From Novosphingobium sp. IK01 (GTDB lineage: Bacteria > Pseudomonadota > Alphaproteobacteria > Sphingomonadales > Sphingomonadaceae): DNA of 64,000 bases. The translations under genes and the position numbers were made by a program. This document shows, in pieces, positions 62,633 through 64,000 of the stretch; the first letter of the stretch is position 1, and the number at the start of each line of letters is the position of its first letter. Below the pieces are notes generated by a model that saw only the letters and a program-made list of their open reading frames with translations, did no database searches and was not told where the DNA came from. The stretch is from the NCBI RefSeq assembly GCF_033242265.1, contig NZ_BTFW01000002.1, positions 1 to 64,000 of the forward strand, given 5' to 3'.

Positions 62633-64000
62633 TCATGCGTGCACTTCCACCTTCGGCCCGTCGGCATCGACGCCAGGCGCCGGTGTGATCCCCGCGGCGC
62701 GCACCGGCATGTGAGCGGGCTCTGGCTCGCCCGCGTCGGGCGAGCGCGCCATCAGGCGCAGGATATACCAGGTGCCTGCGCCGAAGGCGGCGAAGTAGAC
62801 CAGCACGAAGGCGGTGAGTGAGGCGGCGACGGCCGGCGCGGCGAGCGGGGAGTGCGACTGGGCGGTGAGGAGATGGCCGTAGACCGTCCAGGGCTGCCGG
62901 CCGACCTCGGTCGTCACCCAGCCTGCCAGCACCGCGACGAAGCCCGAAGGCCCCATCAGGATCGCGGCGCGCTGCAACCAGCGGTTCTCGAACAGTGTCC
63001 CCCGCCAGCGCGCCCACAGGCTCCACAGGCCGAGGTCGAGCATTGCGAAGCCGAGCCCGACCATGAGGCGGAACGACCAGAACAGGATCGAGACCGGCGG
63101 CACGCGGTTCGCGGGGAAGGCGTCGAGCCCCGCCAGCGGCGCGTTCAGGTCGTGCTTGAGGATGAGCGAAGACAGCTTGGGCACCTCGATGGCATGATCC
63201 ATGCGGTGGCGTGCGGGATCGGGGATGCCGAACAGAACGAGCGGCGCGCCATGCGGATGGCTGTCGAAATGCCCTTCCATCGCCGCGATCTTCGCCGGCT
63301 CATACTGGAGGGTGTTGAGCCCCTGGGTGTCGCCCGCGAAGATCTGGACCGGTGCCACCAGCGCCGCCATCCACATCGCCATCGAGAACATCTTGCGCGC
63401 GTGCGCGTCACCGGCGTCGCGCAGCAGGTGCCAAGCTCCGACCGCGCCCACCACCAGCGAGGTGGTGAGATAGGCGCCGATGACGGTGTGGACGACGCGG
63501 TAGGGGAAGCTCGGGTTGAAAATGATCGGCCACCATGAGCCGGCCGGCACGAACTGGCCCTGCGCATTGATTGCGAACCCGGCAGGGGTGTGCATCCAGC
63601 TGTTGGCATCGACAATCCAAGTGGCCGAGATCAGCGTGCCGAGTGCCACCATCGCCGTTGCGAGCAGATGAAGGCGCGGGCCGACCTTCTTCATTCCGAA
63701 CAGCATGACGCCGAGGAAGCCGGCTTCGAGGAAGAAGGCGGTCAGGACCTCATAGGCCATGATCGGTCCGATCACCGGCCCGGCCTTGGCCGAGAACACC
63801 GACCAGTTGGTGCCAAACTGGTAGGACATGACGATGCCCGACACGACGCCCATCCCGAACGCCACCGCGAAGATCTTCACCCAATAGCGGAACAGGTCGA
63901 GATAGAGCTGCTTGCCCGTGCGCAGCCACAGGCTTTCCAGTACGAGCAAATAGCTCGCCAGTCCGATCGAGAAGGCCGGGAAGATGAAATGGAACGACAC
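62633..64000 (-). CDS. cydA: Cytochrome bd oxidase subunit I, 5' end outside window
   Basis: 455 residues of CydA are present, beginning inside the protein (VSFHFIFPAFSIGLASYLLV); about 15-20 N-terminal residues lie beyond 64000. Conserved elements include GMGVVSGIVMSYQFGTNWSVFS, AYEVLTAFFLEAGFLGVMLFG and EVGRQPWTVYG. The Q-loop is short, as in the cyanide-insensitive CioA type, and the DUF2474 partner agrees. It catalyses quinol oxidation and oxygen reduction in the inner membrane. cydB overlaps its stop (ATGA). Confidence 0.95.
   Translation of the reverse strand: MSFHFIFPAFSIGLASYLLVLESLWLRTGKQLYLDLFRYWVKIFAVAFGMGVVSGIVMSYQFGTNWSVFSAKAGPVIGPIMAYEVLTAFFLEAGFLGVMLFGMKKVGPRLHLLATAMVALGTLISATWIVDANSWMHTPAGFAINAQGQFVPAGSWWPIIFNPSFPYRVVHTVIGAYLTTSLVVGAVGAWHLLRDAGDAHARKMFSMAMWMAALVAPVQIFAGDTQGLNTLQYEPAKIAAMEGHFDSHPHGAPLVLFGIPDPARHRMDHAIEVPKLSSLILKHDLNAPLAGLDAFPANRVPPVSILFWSFRLMVGLGFAMLDLGLWSLWARWRGTLFENRWLQRAAILMGPSGFVAVLAGWVTTEVGRQPWTVYGHLLTAQSHSPLAAPAVAASLTAFVLVYFAAFGAGTWYILRLMARSPDAGEPEPAHMPVRAAGITPAPGVDADGPKVEVHA

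Larger units (their letters stand above)
55498..62636 (-). pseudogene. cydB: Cytochrome bd oxidase subunit II, split by a Tn3 transposon
   Basis: The 5' part starts at 62636 (MSYDLDLSTAWACVIAFAIF) and reads to SMYPY at the transposon edge (61771). The 3' part (55662-55498) continues IVPQSLTIWQAAAPAQSQVF to GKVAAEGYH. Removing the transposon and one ATGTA copy restores a single frame of about 340 residues. CydB is the second membrane subunit of the quinol oxidase, so the oxidase should be non-functional in this strain unless another copy exists. Confidence 0.95.

Noticed and set aside
1..64000. CRISPR array, tRNA or rRNA genes
   Set aside because: No regularly spaced repeats with unique spacers and no recognisable tRNA or rRNA sequence were seen on reading both strands; a dedicated scan was not possible.

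Overview
The window is high-GC DNA whose protein content (VirB/VirD4 transfer genes, a GTTC-N7-GTTC SOS box, ArdC/ParB-like plasmid genes, umuDC with alphaproteobacterial features) points to an alphaproteobacterium, most likely a sphingomonad. It reads as part of a large conjugative plasmid or integrative element that carries accessory chromosome-type genes. No replication initiator, integrase or tRNA is visible, so plasmid versus ICE is not decided.

Layout. (1) 1-6307: the 3' part of a type IV secretion operon (VirB7-like lipoprotein, VirB8, VirB9, VirB10, VirB11, VirD4). (2) 6308-18063: an IS3 remnant, then a defence island: ATPase, PLD/SNF2 helicase, DUF4391-like protein, type III Mod and Res, and a convergent PLD nuclease-like gene. 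(3) 18578-24643: mobilisation and maintenance genes: an accessory gene, MOB relaxase, MobC-like protein, a candidate oriT (palindrome plus TATCCTGC nic-like site at 21493-21512), two small genes, a ParA/VirC1-like ATPase with its small partner, a 37-bp palindromic site, and SSB. (4) 24924-28655: a resolvase, a FitAB-like toxin-antitoxin pair whose toxin lacks its first catalytic Asp, and a two-TM protein followed by three tandem, very short proline-rich paralogues. (5) 28956-30719: a LexA box driving umuDC; this UmuD has Arg where the catalytic Lys is expected. (6) 30780-41701: a block of minus-strand genes typical of a leading region (ParB-like, DUF4942-type methylase-like, Abi/HEPN, small unknowns, ArdC, second SSB). 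Three of its operons start about 100 nt after near-identical long hairpin elements. A plus-strand gene in this block is cut by an IS256-family element with an exact 9-bp target duplication. (7) 41729-48164: a Tn3-family transposon (tnpA, vapBC-like module, tnpR) broken by an IS21-family element plus an adjacent deletion. (8) 48201-64000: cargo or host genes: KatE-type catalase, malate dehydrogenase, a copper-RiPP-like MNIO cluster (HvfA/B/C and DoxX), a secreted MBL hydrolase, and a cyanide-insensitive-type bd oxidase operon (cydA, cydB, DUF2474). Here cydB is split by an intact 6.1-kb Tn3-family transposon carrying a ParE-type toxin-antitoxin pair and two orphan integron gene cassettes.

How it fits together. 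If the plus strand is nicked at the candidate oriT, the DNA 3' of the nick enters first. The minus-strand genes at 30.8-41.7 kb would then be templated directly by the entering single strand, so they could be expressed before complementary-strand synthesis. The repeated hairpins are candidate single-strand promoters. T4SS, defence and relaxase genes would enter last. This polarity argument, the tandem proline-rich peptides, and the divergent MNIO precursor are the most interesting leads.
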